Below, in pieces: positions 1 through 7,493 of a stretch of DNA of 10,811 nucleotides (within the stretch, counting starts at the first letter, position 1; the number at the start of each line of letters is the position of its first letter). A model generated the notes under the pieces. It saw only the letters and a list, made by a program, of their open reading frames with translations, was not told the origin of the DNA and searched no databases. Position numbers and translations under genes: made by a program. Source of the DNA: Euperipatoides rowelli (lineage: Eukaryota > Onychophora > Udeonychophora > Euonychophora > Peripatopsidae). The stretch lies in NCBI GenBank assembly GCA_003024985.2, contig PXIH01S0052447.1; one strand, written 5' to 3'.

Positions 1-151
1 AACTTATTATCTGTTTGATTTGATTATAATTATGATTAGAACTTTGTGTTAATTCGTCCTAAATAGTAGGTTTATTTGTTCTCTTTGAATAATTTACACA
101 TAGTAGGACCTTGTATTGCCCAATTACTGTTTTTCAGCAATTTCTCACATG
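1..151. other. AT-rich flank, no gene recognised
   Basis: No open reading frame, RNA gene or repeat family was recognised on either strand. It is the left flank of the MITE that follows. Confidence 0.6.
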
Positions 152-159
152 GTCTAGAA
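152..159. repeat. left target duplication of hAT-like MITE
   Basis: GTCTAGAA lies directly left of the CAGGGG terminus. It matches TTCTAGAA at 349-356 in 7 of 8 positions; 8-bp duplications are the rule for hAT elements. Confidence 0.6.
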
Positions 160-348
160 CAGGGGCCCGGCAACATTTTTTTTTTTTTTTAGTAAAAAAC
201 CATTATTGATCTTATTTAAAAAAAAATAACTCCAAAGAGCATAATGCTATATACACACATATTCATGTGGGCTAAAAGTTTAAGTGCCATATAGTCACAT
301 GTTCAAAGAGTCACATGAGCAATGTGAGCCACAGGTTATCGCCTGCTA
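160..348. mobile_element. hAT-like non-autonomous element (MITE), 189 bp
   Basis: The left end begins CAGGGGCCCGGCAAC. The right end, read on the minus strand, begins TAGCAGGCGATAACCTGTGG and continues with GCTCACATTG. Both resemble the CAGGGGTCGGCAACCTGCGGCTC type of terminus known from Charlie/Zaphod-like hAT transposons. An 8-bp duplication with one mismatch flanks the element. The interior is AT-rich with long T and A runs and no coding capacity, so it would need a transposase in trans. The inverted repeats are imperfect, which suggests an old copy. An internal AGTCACATG motif occurs twice, at about 292-301 and 309-318. The termini and duplication support the class; the family name remains open. 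Confidence 0.62.
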
Positions 349-356
349 TTCTAGAA
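349..356. repeat. right target duplication of hAT-like MITE
   Basis: TTCTAGAA directly follows the right terminus and pairs with 152-159, with one mismatch at the first base. Confidence 0.6.
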
Positions 357-373
357 TCTGGATCACCTATTAG

Positions 374-396
374 TATTATTATTATTATTATTATTA
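374..396. repeat. (TAT)n microsatellite
   Basis: About seven to eight uninterrupted TAT/ATT triplets. A simple repeat with no coding or regulatory sign attached. Confidence 0.9.
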
Positions 397-476
397 CTGT
401 GTTTATTGGTACTTGATCTTAATATCACAAACATAATAATATTAAAATTGTTGAAGATCATAGAAATTTAGGAGTT

Positions 477-481
477 GTTTT
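477..481. repeat. 5-bp target duplication, left of copia element
   Basis: GTTTT precedes the 5' LTR and is repeated exactly at 3778-3782 after the 3' LTR. Five base pairs is the usual duplication length for Ty1/copia integrases. Confidence 0.85.
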
Positions 482-942
482 TGTTAAAATATAATGACTG
501 TGTTATACATAAATTCATTAACGTACCTGGTTGATCTGAAATGTGTCAGTATTTAACTCTTGCTAGATAGCAAAAGATATGGTAGAGTTTTATTTCAATA
601 GTAATACCAAACATATGCATATATTAATTTATTTACTAATCTAAAATGAATATATTTACTAACTAATTACTTTATAGTTTAAATGAAAATTAAAATATTA
701 TAAGTTTTTTAGTGTTGCATACTGGGAAGGCTTTCCTTCTCCTTTGTCTTGGTTCTCCATCTTGTTTCAAATGGAGTGAGTGTTTTTCGTTAACTGTACA
801 AAATGTAAGCTAATTGGTAATAAAATACTTGTTCAGTATTTTAATGTATGTGTATTAGTTGTGCTTTTAAGTGAATACTTGACTAGGAATAAATTAGTGT
901 TATTAATGATTACCAGGTCCATAATCATTGGATATTTTAACA
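482..942 (+). repeat. 5' LTR of copia element, 461 bp
   Basis: It begins TGTTAAAATA and ends TTTTAACA, giving the TG...CA ends with the inverted TGTTAAAA/TTTTAACA termini typical of LTRs. It aligns along its full length with 3318-3777. By eye I count about 14 substitutions and a few indels; the 5' copy has about 11 extra bases near 570-580. An AATAAA polyadenylation-like hexamer lies near 820 and another near 888. Confidence 0.95.
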
Positions 943-958
943 GATTATGAGACTGACG
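943..958 (+). promoter_or_regulatory. candidate primer binding site (half-tRNA type)
   Basis: GATTATGAGACTG directly follows the 5' LTR. It resembles the GGTTATGGGCCCAG site used by Drosophila copia, which pairs with the anticodon-stem region of initiator tRNA-Met rather than the tRNA 3' end. Several mismatches are present. The position is right; the tRNA identity is inferred. Confidence 0.45.
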
Positions 959-1010
959 AACTTGTGTACTGCGCATTAACGTTATACCAATAAATACGTT
1001 AATCATCGAA

Positions 1011-1774
1011 ATGAAAGGATATACTGTTAGGAAACTATCTGGAGATAACTATTTATTGTGGCAGATAAAGCTACAAATGATACGGTACTCAAAAAGGAAA
1101 AGCTATGGTCTGGTATATGAAAGAACCCCCCAAACCTACTACAGATGAATGGGAAGCAAAGGATCAAGGCACCGTAGCAACAATAGGACTCACCCTTGAA
1201 GACAAAATCCTTGTAGGCATAAATAACTGCAGAATGGCAAAGGAAGCCTGGAGTAGTTTAAAACAAAAATACAAGCACAAAGGCTTAACTAGCAAGTATT
1301 CTTGTTAAAAAAACTCCATTGAGCTAGATATGAACAATTTAATAGTATAGAGGACTACATCGACAGTATTATGTAGCTAAACAAGCGTTTAAGGTCCATT
1401 GGAGAAACAGTAAAAGACAATCACTTAATAGCAGTGATGCTATGTGGATTTACAGAAAAATATAATCCACTGATTACAACCATAGAAACTAGAGATGAAG
1501 GAGATCTCAAGGTAGACTACGTAGCAGAGCGTCTACGAGATGAAGCTATAAGTCAAGAAAGTACGAGAGAAAAAATAACTATAGACATTTGGCTAAGCGG
1601 ACTGAAAAATTACAAACAAGAACCAGCATAACATGTCGCAATTGCAGAAAAGCAGGGCATATCAGAAGAAATTGGCCTACATCACCAGACCTGAAGTATC
1701 GTAGAGGGGGAGCAGGATCACCCGATTACCAAGCTGAGAGACAACCAAAAATATATGACAATCGTGTAAATTAA
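1011..1774 (+). pseudogene. copia gag remnant with zinc knuckle
   Basis: The reading begins at ATG 1011 with MKGYTVRKLSGDNYLLW, the usual N-terminus of a copia-type capsid protein (UBN2/Retrotran_gag family). A frameshift near 1095 moves it into the frame that continues as EWEAKDQGTVATIGL and KEAWSSLKQKYK. Stops follow at 1306-1308 and 1374-1376, then the capsid reading resumes with AVMLCGFTEKYNPLI and ends near 1631. A further frame change leads into a CX2CX4HX4C nucleocapsid knuckle at 1634-1675, CRNCRKAGHIRRNW. Its last cysteine is tryptophan (TGG, 1673-1675), so zinc binding is probably lost. Gag normally forms the virus-like particle that packages element RNA. Family assignment is firm; the protein cannot be made from this copy. 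Confidence 0.88.
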
Positions 1775-1829
1775 GCCCGCTATTCATCCTATGAACCTGA
1801 TCAACTGAGTGAACTGAACAAACATCAAT

Positions 1830-2271
1830 GAACAATGTCAGTATATGGGTCATGACTCCGGTGCCACAACACATAAGACCCACACAGAGAGCTAATATAC
1901 AATGCTGCAACAATTAGAGAATCAATCTAAATGATCACAGCTAACGGATAAACACTATCTACTAATATCGTAGGTAAAAGTAAACTAGTATTAAAATTAA
2001 ACACTCTGAAAAAAGAAACTATTTGGGAAAATATATTATATGTGCCATCTCTACAACAAAATCTCCTTTCAGTAAATGCTTTAGTAAAGCAGGTTATACC
2101 ATGGGTTTCGGTTATAACAAGTGTAGCCTATTTAAGGGCGACAGGATAGCAGACTGTGAAATGAAAGGTAAGACATATGTATTGAAATCACACAATTATA
2201 CTATAGAGAGAATATCTTGTGTTCATTCCATGCATAAAAGATTTTGCCATCGAGATATAGTCAGTATAAAA
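1830..2271 (+). pseudogene. copia aspartic protease and protease-integrase linker remnant
   Basis: The catalytic aspartate motif is visible as HDSGATTHKT at about 1851-1880, with DSGAT at 1854-1868. It lies where a Ty1/copia protease belongs, directly after the gag knuckle. Downstream, near 2032-2090, the reading gives LYVPSLQQNLLSVNALV, the conserved C-terminal protease strand of copia elements. A frame change then leads to AGYTMGFGYNKC and EMKGKTYVLK, which is the GAG-pre-integrase segment. The enzyme would cleave the Gag-Pol polyprotein inside the particle. Stops between the catalytic motif and the C-terminal strand, plus at least two frame changes, make it non-functional. Confidence 0.8.
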
Positions 2272-3258
2272 TAAATGAAAAAATAACAACCTAGTAAACA
2301 ATTTACAAATTCAAAATTGCGAACATAACTTTCTGTGCAACCCATGCCAACATGGAAAAATGAGTCAAAAGCCCTTCAAAACATCAAAAAAATATAAACA
2401 ACAAAGCCATTTTCTATCCTGGTCACAGATGTGTGTGGCCCAGTGACCCCGAACACCGTAAGAGATTTTAAATATTTCTTAACCATCACCGATGATTGCA
2501 CCAACTACACCGAAGTGTGTTTGTTAAAGTCAAAATCTGATGTAACCCAGTATTTAATACACTTTATCATGAAAGGTAAAATTCATTTTAAATACGTGCC
2601 AGAAATTGTGCGTTCAGATGGATGAGGAGAATTCCTGGGAGCCGAACTACAGACTTTCTTCCACAAAAACGGAATCACCCATCAGAAAACCGTAAGAATG
2701 AGTCTGCAACAAAATGGAAAATGAAAGAGAAAAAAATCAAACATTACTGAAAATGACTAGGTGCATGATCAAAGGCTCTGAGTTACCTCTGTTCCTATGG
2801 GGAGAAGCACTACTTTCTGCCACCTACACTTTGAATAAATTTAAACATTCAAAGACACAGATTACACCTGTTGAAGCATGGTTTGCGTAAAACCCAATGT
2901 GGGACATTTGCGAGCATTCAGACAAAGGGCATTTGCTTATGTTCCAAAGGAACTTAGAAATAAGCTCGGAGATACTTCTGTGGACGGATACATGGTGGGG
3001 TATGGGAAAGGAGTCAAGTCCTACTGAATATGGGTACCAGGAAGCAGAACTATAATAAACTCCATAAGTGTGCAATGCAAAGAAAAAGAGGACTACCATG
3101 AGACCTATGGGAATGGGAATTCATCAAGAGTAAACCCTGAATCTCATGTCTTATTAGAGCTCAATGGAAAGGAGGAAGCGATAATGGATGATCAAAAAAA
3201 CCTTAGACGATCCACTAGATCAACCAAAGGAATACCTGCCAATAGATTAACATACTAG
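2227..3258 (+). pseudogene. copia integrase remnant, zinc-binding, catalytic and C-terminal parts
   Basis: The HHCC zinc-binding domain begins with HKRFCH (H-x4-H, about 2233-2250). Its CX2C half, CNPC, is near 2338-2349 in another frame. The DDE core follows: first Asp in TDVCGP (GAT 2428-2430), second Asp in RSDG (GAT 2617-2619), followed by an in-frame TGA at 2623-2625. The third acidic residue is probably GAA at 2723-2725 after QQNG, again shifted. The end of the core reads VGHLRAFRQRAFAYVPKE near 2900-2955, then VDGYMVGYGKG at about 2980-3012. The tail ends with RRSTRSTKGIPANRLTY, typical of the stretch just before copia reverse transcriptase. Integrase would insert the cDNA. Numerous breaks make it inactive. 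Confidence 0.88.
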
Positions 3259-3308
3259 ACCATGCAGCTCACCAATGTGAATATAACTTTTATGATATTA
3301 CAGTAATT
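3259..3308 (+). other. deletion junction where RT and RNase H should lie
   Basis: Only about 50 bp separate the RLTY end of the integrase tail from the polypurine tract. In intact copia elements roughly 2 kb encoding RT and RNase H lies here. Nothing in these bases resembles either domain. TATTACAG at about 3296-3303 looks like a weak splice acceptor, which is compatible with loss through a spliced transcript but does not show it. Confidence 0.7.
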
Positions 3309-3317
3309 AAGGAGGAC
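3309..3317 (+). promoter_or_regulatory. polypurine tract
   Basis: AAGGAGGAC sits immediately before the TG of the 3' LTR. This is the standard plus-strand DNA priming site and is the expected copia type and position. Confidence 0.8.
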
Positions 3318-3777
3318 TGTTAAAATATAATGACTGTGTTACACATAAATTCATTAATGTACCTGGTTGATCTGACATGTGTCAGTATTTAACTCTTGAT
3401 AGATAGCAAAAGTTTTATTTTAATAGTAATACCAAACATATGCATATATTAATTTATTTACTAATCTAAAATGAATATATTTATTATGGTTAGAGAAGTA
3501 TATTACTTTATAGTTTAAATGAAAATTAAATATTATATTTTTTTTAGTGTTGCATACTGGGAAGGCTTCCCTTCTCCTTTGTCTTGGTTCTCCATCTTGT
3601 TTCAAATGGAGTGAGTGTTTTTCGTTAACTGTACAAAAAGCAAGCTAATTGGTAATAAAATACTTGTTCAGTATTTTAATGTATGTGTATTAGTTGTGCT
3701 TTTAAGTGAATACTTGCCTAGGAATAAATTAGTGTTATTAAGGATTACCAGGTCCATAATCACTGGATATTTTAACA
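3318..3777 (+). repeat. 3' LTR of copia element, 460 bp
   Basis: It starts TGTTAAAATA and ends TTTTAACA, matching the 5' LTR throughout. The main structural differences are loss of about 11 bases near 3411 and a short variable stretch near 3484-3500. Roughly 97% of aligned positions agree by hand count. Confidence 0.95.
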
Positions 3778-3782
3778 GTTTT
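3778..3782. repeat. 5-bp target duplication, right of copia element
   Basis: GTTTT, identical to 477-481. Confidence 0.85.
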
Positions 3783-4500
3783 TGATTCAGAATTAAGTTT
3801 TTCCCAGCATGCTCTACATATTACAGGTAAAATAAAATGTAGTTATCCTATTATATGATTAAGCATGGTTCACTCACCTTTTATAAATATGCGCAAGCAT
3901 GAATTTATTATTATAAATCAATAAAAAAACATTAATCTAAACGTGTGATGTCTATGAACGTGAAAAAGTTGCGTTATTATTAGAATGGTTTTCTTATTAA
4001 ACAATAAGATATGATACTGTATACTGTAATAAAGATAATAAAAGAAAATATTTTTTCTTCTGAATATTTTGAAACAATAAATGATATATATTTCAAATCT
4101 TTTTTTGCAAATAGCAGTTTTTCGTTTTTAAACCAATAAATGGGCAGAAGAGATGGGCGAGAAGGGATTAGGAGAGTTGGTATTATGGATGGGGGTTATA
4201 GAGTAGAAGGGTGGAGAGGAATGACTAAGGTACATTGTATTTAAATTTACAATGGGTTTATAAGCTAGTAGGATGATAAAGGGTTTTATTGGGATACAGT
4301 ATATTGATGAATCCACATTTAGGAATATCTGTTTGACTTTTATTCAACCCCGTTTTCAGTAGTGTTCTGCTAGCATTTCTTACTTGAATTAATATGATCT
4401 TCTTTATATTGAAAACTCTGGCAAGAATTTACTTTCCAGACCCTCGAATATGGCCGCCCAAACTGGCATTAGAATAGTGTACAAAGCACTGATAAAGGAA
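3783..4500. other. AT-rich DNA without a recognisable gene
   Basis: No coding region or known repeat was recognised. A purine-rich stretch runs from about 4141 to 4220. A perfect splice-donor-like GTGAGT occurs on the minus strand (ACTCAC, 3872-3877), but the surrounding sequence is AT-rich and not coding-like. Confidence 0.5.
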
Positions 4501-4502
4501 GG

Positions 4503-4731
4503 GTGGGGGTCCGGAAAATAATCTTTTCCCAAAACACTTTTAGACATATTACAAAACTTGTTAGTGATTTTTACTCTTTGCCTTATAACGTGAGAATTTC
4601 TAAGTTAGATTTATTTCCATATCAAAAATTTATTCAGTTAGATCTTAATTTTATGTATCAAGAGATTGTACTGAGAAACAATGTACGGTACAAAATTTGT
4701 TTATTCTTAATTTCAGAAATAGTTCTAGAAT
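4503..4731 (+). pseudogene. CR1/jockey-group LINE reverse transcriptase, C-terminal part
   Basis: The translation contains ITKLVSDFYSLPYNVR followed by ISKLDLFPYQKFIQLDL and NFMYQEI. This fits the thumb-side pattern of CR1, L2, Rex1 and jockey-type reverse transcriptases, where a RATKLV-like block is followed by LPYEERL..LGLFSLE..RL..DL...YK. There is no good ATG at the left; the open frame begins with GTG at 4503 after an in-frame TAG at 4470-4472, so the fragment is cut off at its 5' side, as is usual for LINE copies. The catalytic motifs are not in the window. The coding sequence is interrupted at 4739 by a MITE and resumes at 5075. Family group is likely; the exact clade is not resolved. 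Confidence 0.62.
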
Positions 4732-4739
4732 GCATAGAC
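4732..4739. repeat. left target duplication of second hAT MITE
   Basis: GCATAGAC, identical to 5067-5074. Confidence 0.85.
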
Positions 4740-5066
4740 CAGGAGTCTGCAATCTGCAGATCTTTCAGCAAATTTTGTGGCTCTTTGAAAATTGACAGAA
4801 GATTTTTATTTTAATATATAAATTTCAAAAAATGAACAAGTTTAATCGAAATATTTTTTGGGGGTGACAGCCTTTTTTTTATTCAGCTCAGAACGCCTTC
4901 CTCATGCCTGTACTGTTGTTTGTACAAGTCACCCTGTGCTGCTCACACAAGGGGGGGGGGTCCCTGTGTTACTTATATCATTTCAGTTCTACTGCTCTTC
5001 CATGTTTCTGTTTTTTCATTTTTGTGCAGATTTGGCTCTTTGTCAATGAAAGGTTGGCAACACCTG
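4740..5066. mobile_element. hAT-like MITE inserted in LINE remnant, 327 bp
   Basis: The left terminus is CAGGAGTCTGCAATCTGCAG. The right terminus on the minus strand is CAGGTGTTGCCAACCTTTC. Both fit the hAT CAGGGGTCTGCAAC-like pattern, and a perfect 8-bp duplication GCATAGAC brackets the element. TGGCTCTTTG occurs at 4778-4787 and again in the same orientation at 5033-5042, as subterminal direct repeats. The interior has a run of ten G at 4951-4960 in a short ACACA/TGTGT stem, and no transposase. Open frames inside (4858-5049 and 4904-5125) are T-rich and not conserved-looking. The element splits one LINE reading into two, so it inserted after the LINE. Confidence 0.8.
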
Positions 5067-5074
5067 GCATAGAC
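5067..5074. repeat. right target duplication of second hAT MITE
   Basis: GCATAGAC, identical to 4732-4739 with no mismatch. Confidence 0.85.
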
Positions 5075-5375
5075 ACTCTGTTAGGGTTATGTTTAGGAGA
5101 ACTCCTTACAGAAATCATTTCATAGGCAATAGATGTGTTTCTTTATGGAATACTTTTTCGGATTCGTGTTTTGATAGAGTTGGTTTACACTATTTAAAAC
5201 TATGTCATTTGTTTTTGTTATGTCCAATATTGATCCTTTGTTTTTGTATAATACTGTGTAATTTATATTTGTATTTTTGTTTTGATGTATTACTATTTAT
5301 GATTGTGTATTTTCATGTTTTTGTAATAAGACTATGATTTTTCCTAGTTAGTTCATTGAATAAATAAATGTGCAT
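5075..5375 (+). pseudogene. CR1/jockey-group LINE, extreme C-terminus and 3' tail
   Basis: Beyond the MITE the reading RRTPYRNHFIGNRCVSLWNT (from 5095) carries the FFxNRVVxxWNxLP-like signature that closes CR1, L2, Rex1 and jockey reverse transcriptases. The LP is not preserved, and a frame change separates this part from the reading left of the MITE. After about 5165 the sequence turns T-rich and reads as 3' untranslated DNA. It ends near 5355-5372 with GAATAAATAAATG, like the short A/T-rich repeat at the 3' end of many CR1-type elements. The exact end is uncertain. The copy therefore keeps only the last part of the RT plus the tail, a typical 5'-truncated LINE. Confidence 0.6.
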
Positions 5376-5743
5376 TTGTACAATATAACAGTTTAGAATG
5401 ATTAACTAATTTAGAAGCCTATCCCAAAAGATATGGCTTCCAATTATAATAATTTAAAAATTAAAATAATATTGATGTACTTTCTTTTATTCTTATGATA
5501 GCAAAATAAAATTAATGTTAAGTTGTATTTAAAAAATAACTAAAACATATGATAAGATGACTAATTGTTGAGGGCAACTAATTAGTAATTTTATAATTCC
5601 ATGTTAATAATGTTTATCATGGTATAGATATCTGAGTGTTTATATTTCTCTGTTCTGATTTTTGATGTCTGTTTACATCTCTAGTACTATAGCTTGAAAC
5701 ATTCCCACATTCCTTAGATAAATATTTTTATATTGATTCTCCC
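5376..5743. other. AT-rich DNA without a recognisable gene
   Basis: No coding sequence or repeat family was recognised. Its right part may be 5' leader of the LINE that follows, but nothing marks that boundary. Confidence 0.45.
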
Positions 5744-6547
5744 ATGAGCCTCAACCCAAGATGGAAGCATAATGGGATTTTTGCTCATGAAGTATTTAAT
5801 GGATTGATATTATTGTATATTTATTGCGAAGTGCTGCTCCATGTAAATGGTAAGCTAAATTCTCTTTGTTATGTGACAGGACATTTGTTGAATGGAAATG
5901 TGAATTATATGCTATTTATTATTGTGGCGCTTTGTATAATTGAAATGTACGTTACGACCAAAGTTCATTGGTACGACGTTACAATTTGCGCAATAATTTT
6001 ATTAATAGCGCTAAATAGTGTTAAAATACAGGAGTATAAGTTGGTGACTGACGGTAATAATGAACAGGTGAACATTATCACTAATTTTAAAAGATATGTA
6101 TCGTTGGTTGAGTCAAATGCCGATGTATTTGTCTGTGTGGACCAACATTACAAATTGCAGAAGTTTTATTTGGATACGTTAATAACTGCATTACAGAAAT
6201 TAAATATACTCAATGATTTAGAAGAATTTAGCAAGCTCGACTATCATGCCTTTAATTATATCTCATTTTTATCAGCGGAAGCTATGAAAGTGTTTAAGTC
6301 AGCGTTTCTTGTAGTTAGTGGAAATAGTATCTTATATGCAAGTTCTATAGCTAATGTTAATATTGTTACTTTTACTTTGCTATGGATGCCGGTAAATGCT
6401 ATGAAAAATGAAATTGCTATGCTATTAAAGGATTATGGAACCATTTTGGTGTTAAACCCCTCTTGTATCAAGGTTAATCAAGTGAAATCATTTCAAACTT
6501 CACGAGTTTATGTTAGCTTTGCCTTACTGGATAATCTAACCTATTAA
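5744..6547 (+). CDS. LINE ORF1, N-terminal and RRM-like part, 267 codons open
   Basis: The frame is open for 267 residues, the longest in the window, while the rest of the element is broken. Residues about 18-34, 55-70 and 78-94 are strongly hydrophobic; whether this N-terminal part belongs to ORF1 or is T-rich leader read as protein is unclear. From about residue 205, NIVTFTLLWMPVNAMKNEI and LLKDYGTILVL fit the RRM-like pattern of Tx1-type ORF1 (a WLP-like strand, then helix, then YGxI). SRVYVSF near residue 253 fits the next strand. The ORF1 protein binds element RNA. The frame ends in TAA just before the zinc-knuckle region, which continues one frame over at 6567. The first ATG after an upstream stop was taken as start. 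Confidence 0.55.
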   Translation: MSLNPRWKHNGIFAHEVFNGLILLYIYCEVLLHVNGKLNSLCYVTGHLLNGNVNYMLFIIVALCIIEMYVTTKVHWYDVTICAIILLIALNSVKIQEYKLVTDGNNEQVNIITNFKRYVSLVESNADVFVCVDQHYKLQKFYLDTLITALQKLNILNDLEEFSKLDYHAFNYISFLSAEAMKVFKSAFLVVSGNSILYASSIANVNIVTFTLLWMPVNAMKNEIAMLLKDYGTILVLNPSCIKVNQVKSFQTSRVYVSFALLDNLTY

Positions 6548-6566
6548 TGATTTACCTTATCTTGTA

Positions 6567-7118
6567 ATGTCCAAGAATGGCTTGAAGGGATGGCTGCAAA
6601 TGAAAAATCGTAAATTATTTTGTTTTAAAAACCAACTTGATGATCACGCCATACATGAGTGCAGATATTACTGGTGTGATAGATGTGGCTCTCATCAATT
6701 GCCACAGCACCCATGCAAAATGAACTATAAGCTTGCATTGTTAAGGAAAGATGATACGATGGATAATATTATTAATCAGTTAGCCAAGAGAATTTAACTA
6801 CGATGGCCGATAATGGATCCAATACACCTCTATCTTTAGATTCTCCTGCTGTTAAAATAGGCAAAAGATTTAAGGCTGATAAGTCACTTGCCAAGCACAT
6901 TGTCATTGATGCAGGATGCTTCAATTGCTGGTAACCATCAGTTGCAGGACAAATGTATGGTGAATACTAATGTTCCCGGCTCACCAAATGATGTGAGGCT
7001 AAATGAAGAAATGACATCTAATTATGTAGACGCCTATATTCGCCAGTCTTCGCTATCTCCCAATGAATCTGAATTGTTTAATGCCATATCTTCCATTCAA
7101 AATATTCAAAACGGTTAA
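6567..7118 (+). pseudogene. LINE ORF1, zinc-knuckle region and C-terminal tail
   Basis: The block reads KGWLQMKNRKLFCFKNQL, then DDHAIHEC, then YYWCDRCGSHQLPQHPC. The first motif keeps CX2-X-X4HX4C spacing, but its second cysteine is asparagine. The second motif, CDRCGSHQLPQHPC, is intact enough to be recognised. Paired knuckles after an RRM are typical of ORF1 in Tx1-like LINEs and are thought to contact nucleic acid. The frame stops at 6797, moves to a coding-like stretch from ATG 6803 (MADNGSNTPLSLDSPAVK), and returns to the first frame from 6888, where the hydrophilic reading ends in TAA at 7118. This is one decayed ORF1 C-terminus rather than three genes. The first knuckle is probably non-functional. 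Confidence 0.6.
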
Positions 7119-7493
7119 GCACAGTTATTGTGGAAAATATGGGCTTTATGGTTTTGGTATTGTGTTACTATGCTGTAACATTTATATAATTTATGGTTTA
7201 ATGGGGCTTTATTACAAGATGTGGTTTAATTTAGAATCACAATTTATTATGGTTTATTTTATATCTAGTCAATTGCTTACGATGGTATGTCAGATCAGAA
7301 TATGCTTATGTGTTTTGATGTGTCAAGGTTGTCCATGCAGTAATATGGTGCTGTCCTTTAATGTTCATCTTCAACAGATATCTATGTGGTTGTGGGAATG
7401 TGGGAATATATGTCAAATTGGTGCTGAATAGCACCAATGTAGTTCTGAGTGTATGCTGTTTGGATCGGCAGTTGGCACAGATTACTATCCATT
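7119..7493. other. spacer between LINE ORF1 and ORF2
   Basis: T-rich sequence. An open frame crosses it (7063-7431), but its product is a monotonous mix of I, L, C, Y and F that overlaps the ORF1 tail in another frame. I regard it as spacer, not gene. Confidence 0.5.

Larger units (their letters stand above)
482..3777 (+). mobile_element. Ty1/copia LTR retrotransposon, defective, RT/RNase H absent
   Basis: A complete insertion about 3.3 kb long: two LTRs, a primer-binding-site candidate, gag, protease and integrase remnants in that order, a polypurine tract, and a GTTTT target duplication. The order protease-integrase before the missing RT is diagnostic of Ty1/copia rather than Ty3/gypsy. 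Full-length copia elements are usually around 5 kb; the missing length matches absence of RT and RNase H, for which no motif is visible on the plus strand between the integrase tail and the 3' LTR. Reading frames are broken at many places by stops and frameshifts, so no functional polyprotein is made. The intact cis parts (both LTRs, PBS candidate, PPT) mean a transcript could in principle have been copied by proteins from another element. Confidence 0.93.

Noticed and set aside
1677-1913. Minus-strand 78-residue open frame
   Set aside because: It lies opposite the copia gag end and protease motif; the plus strand explains the sequence.
2824-3099. Minus-strand 91-residue open frame
   Set aside because: It lies opposite the integrase core, where conserved copia motifs are read on the plus strand.
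3420-3605. Minus-strand 61-residue frame
   Set aside because: It falls inside the 3' LTR, and the 5' LTR does not preserve it because of indels.
3872-3877. Perfect splice-donor-like GTGAGT on the minus strand
   Set aside because: The adjacent sequence has no coding character, and it lies downstream of, not upstream of, the minus-strand coding-like block at 9713-9802.
4128-4316. Minus-strand 62-residue frame over a purine-rich block
   Set aside because: Low-complexity S/P/I/Y composition from a compositionally biased stretch; no domain.
4858-5125. Two overlapping plus-strand frames of 63 and 73 residues
   Set aside because: They lie mostly in the non-coding MITE and cross its boundary; T-rich translation without domains.
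7063-7431. 122-residue hydrophobic frame, possible membrane protein
   Set aside because: It overlaps the ORF1 tail out of frame, spans the ORF1-ORF2 spacer, and its hydrophobicity follows from T-rich sequence.
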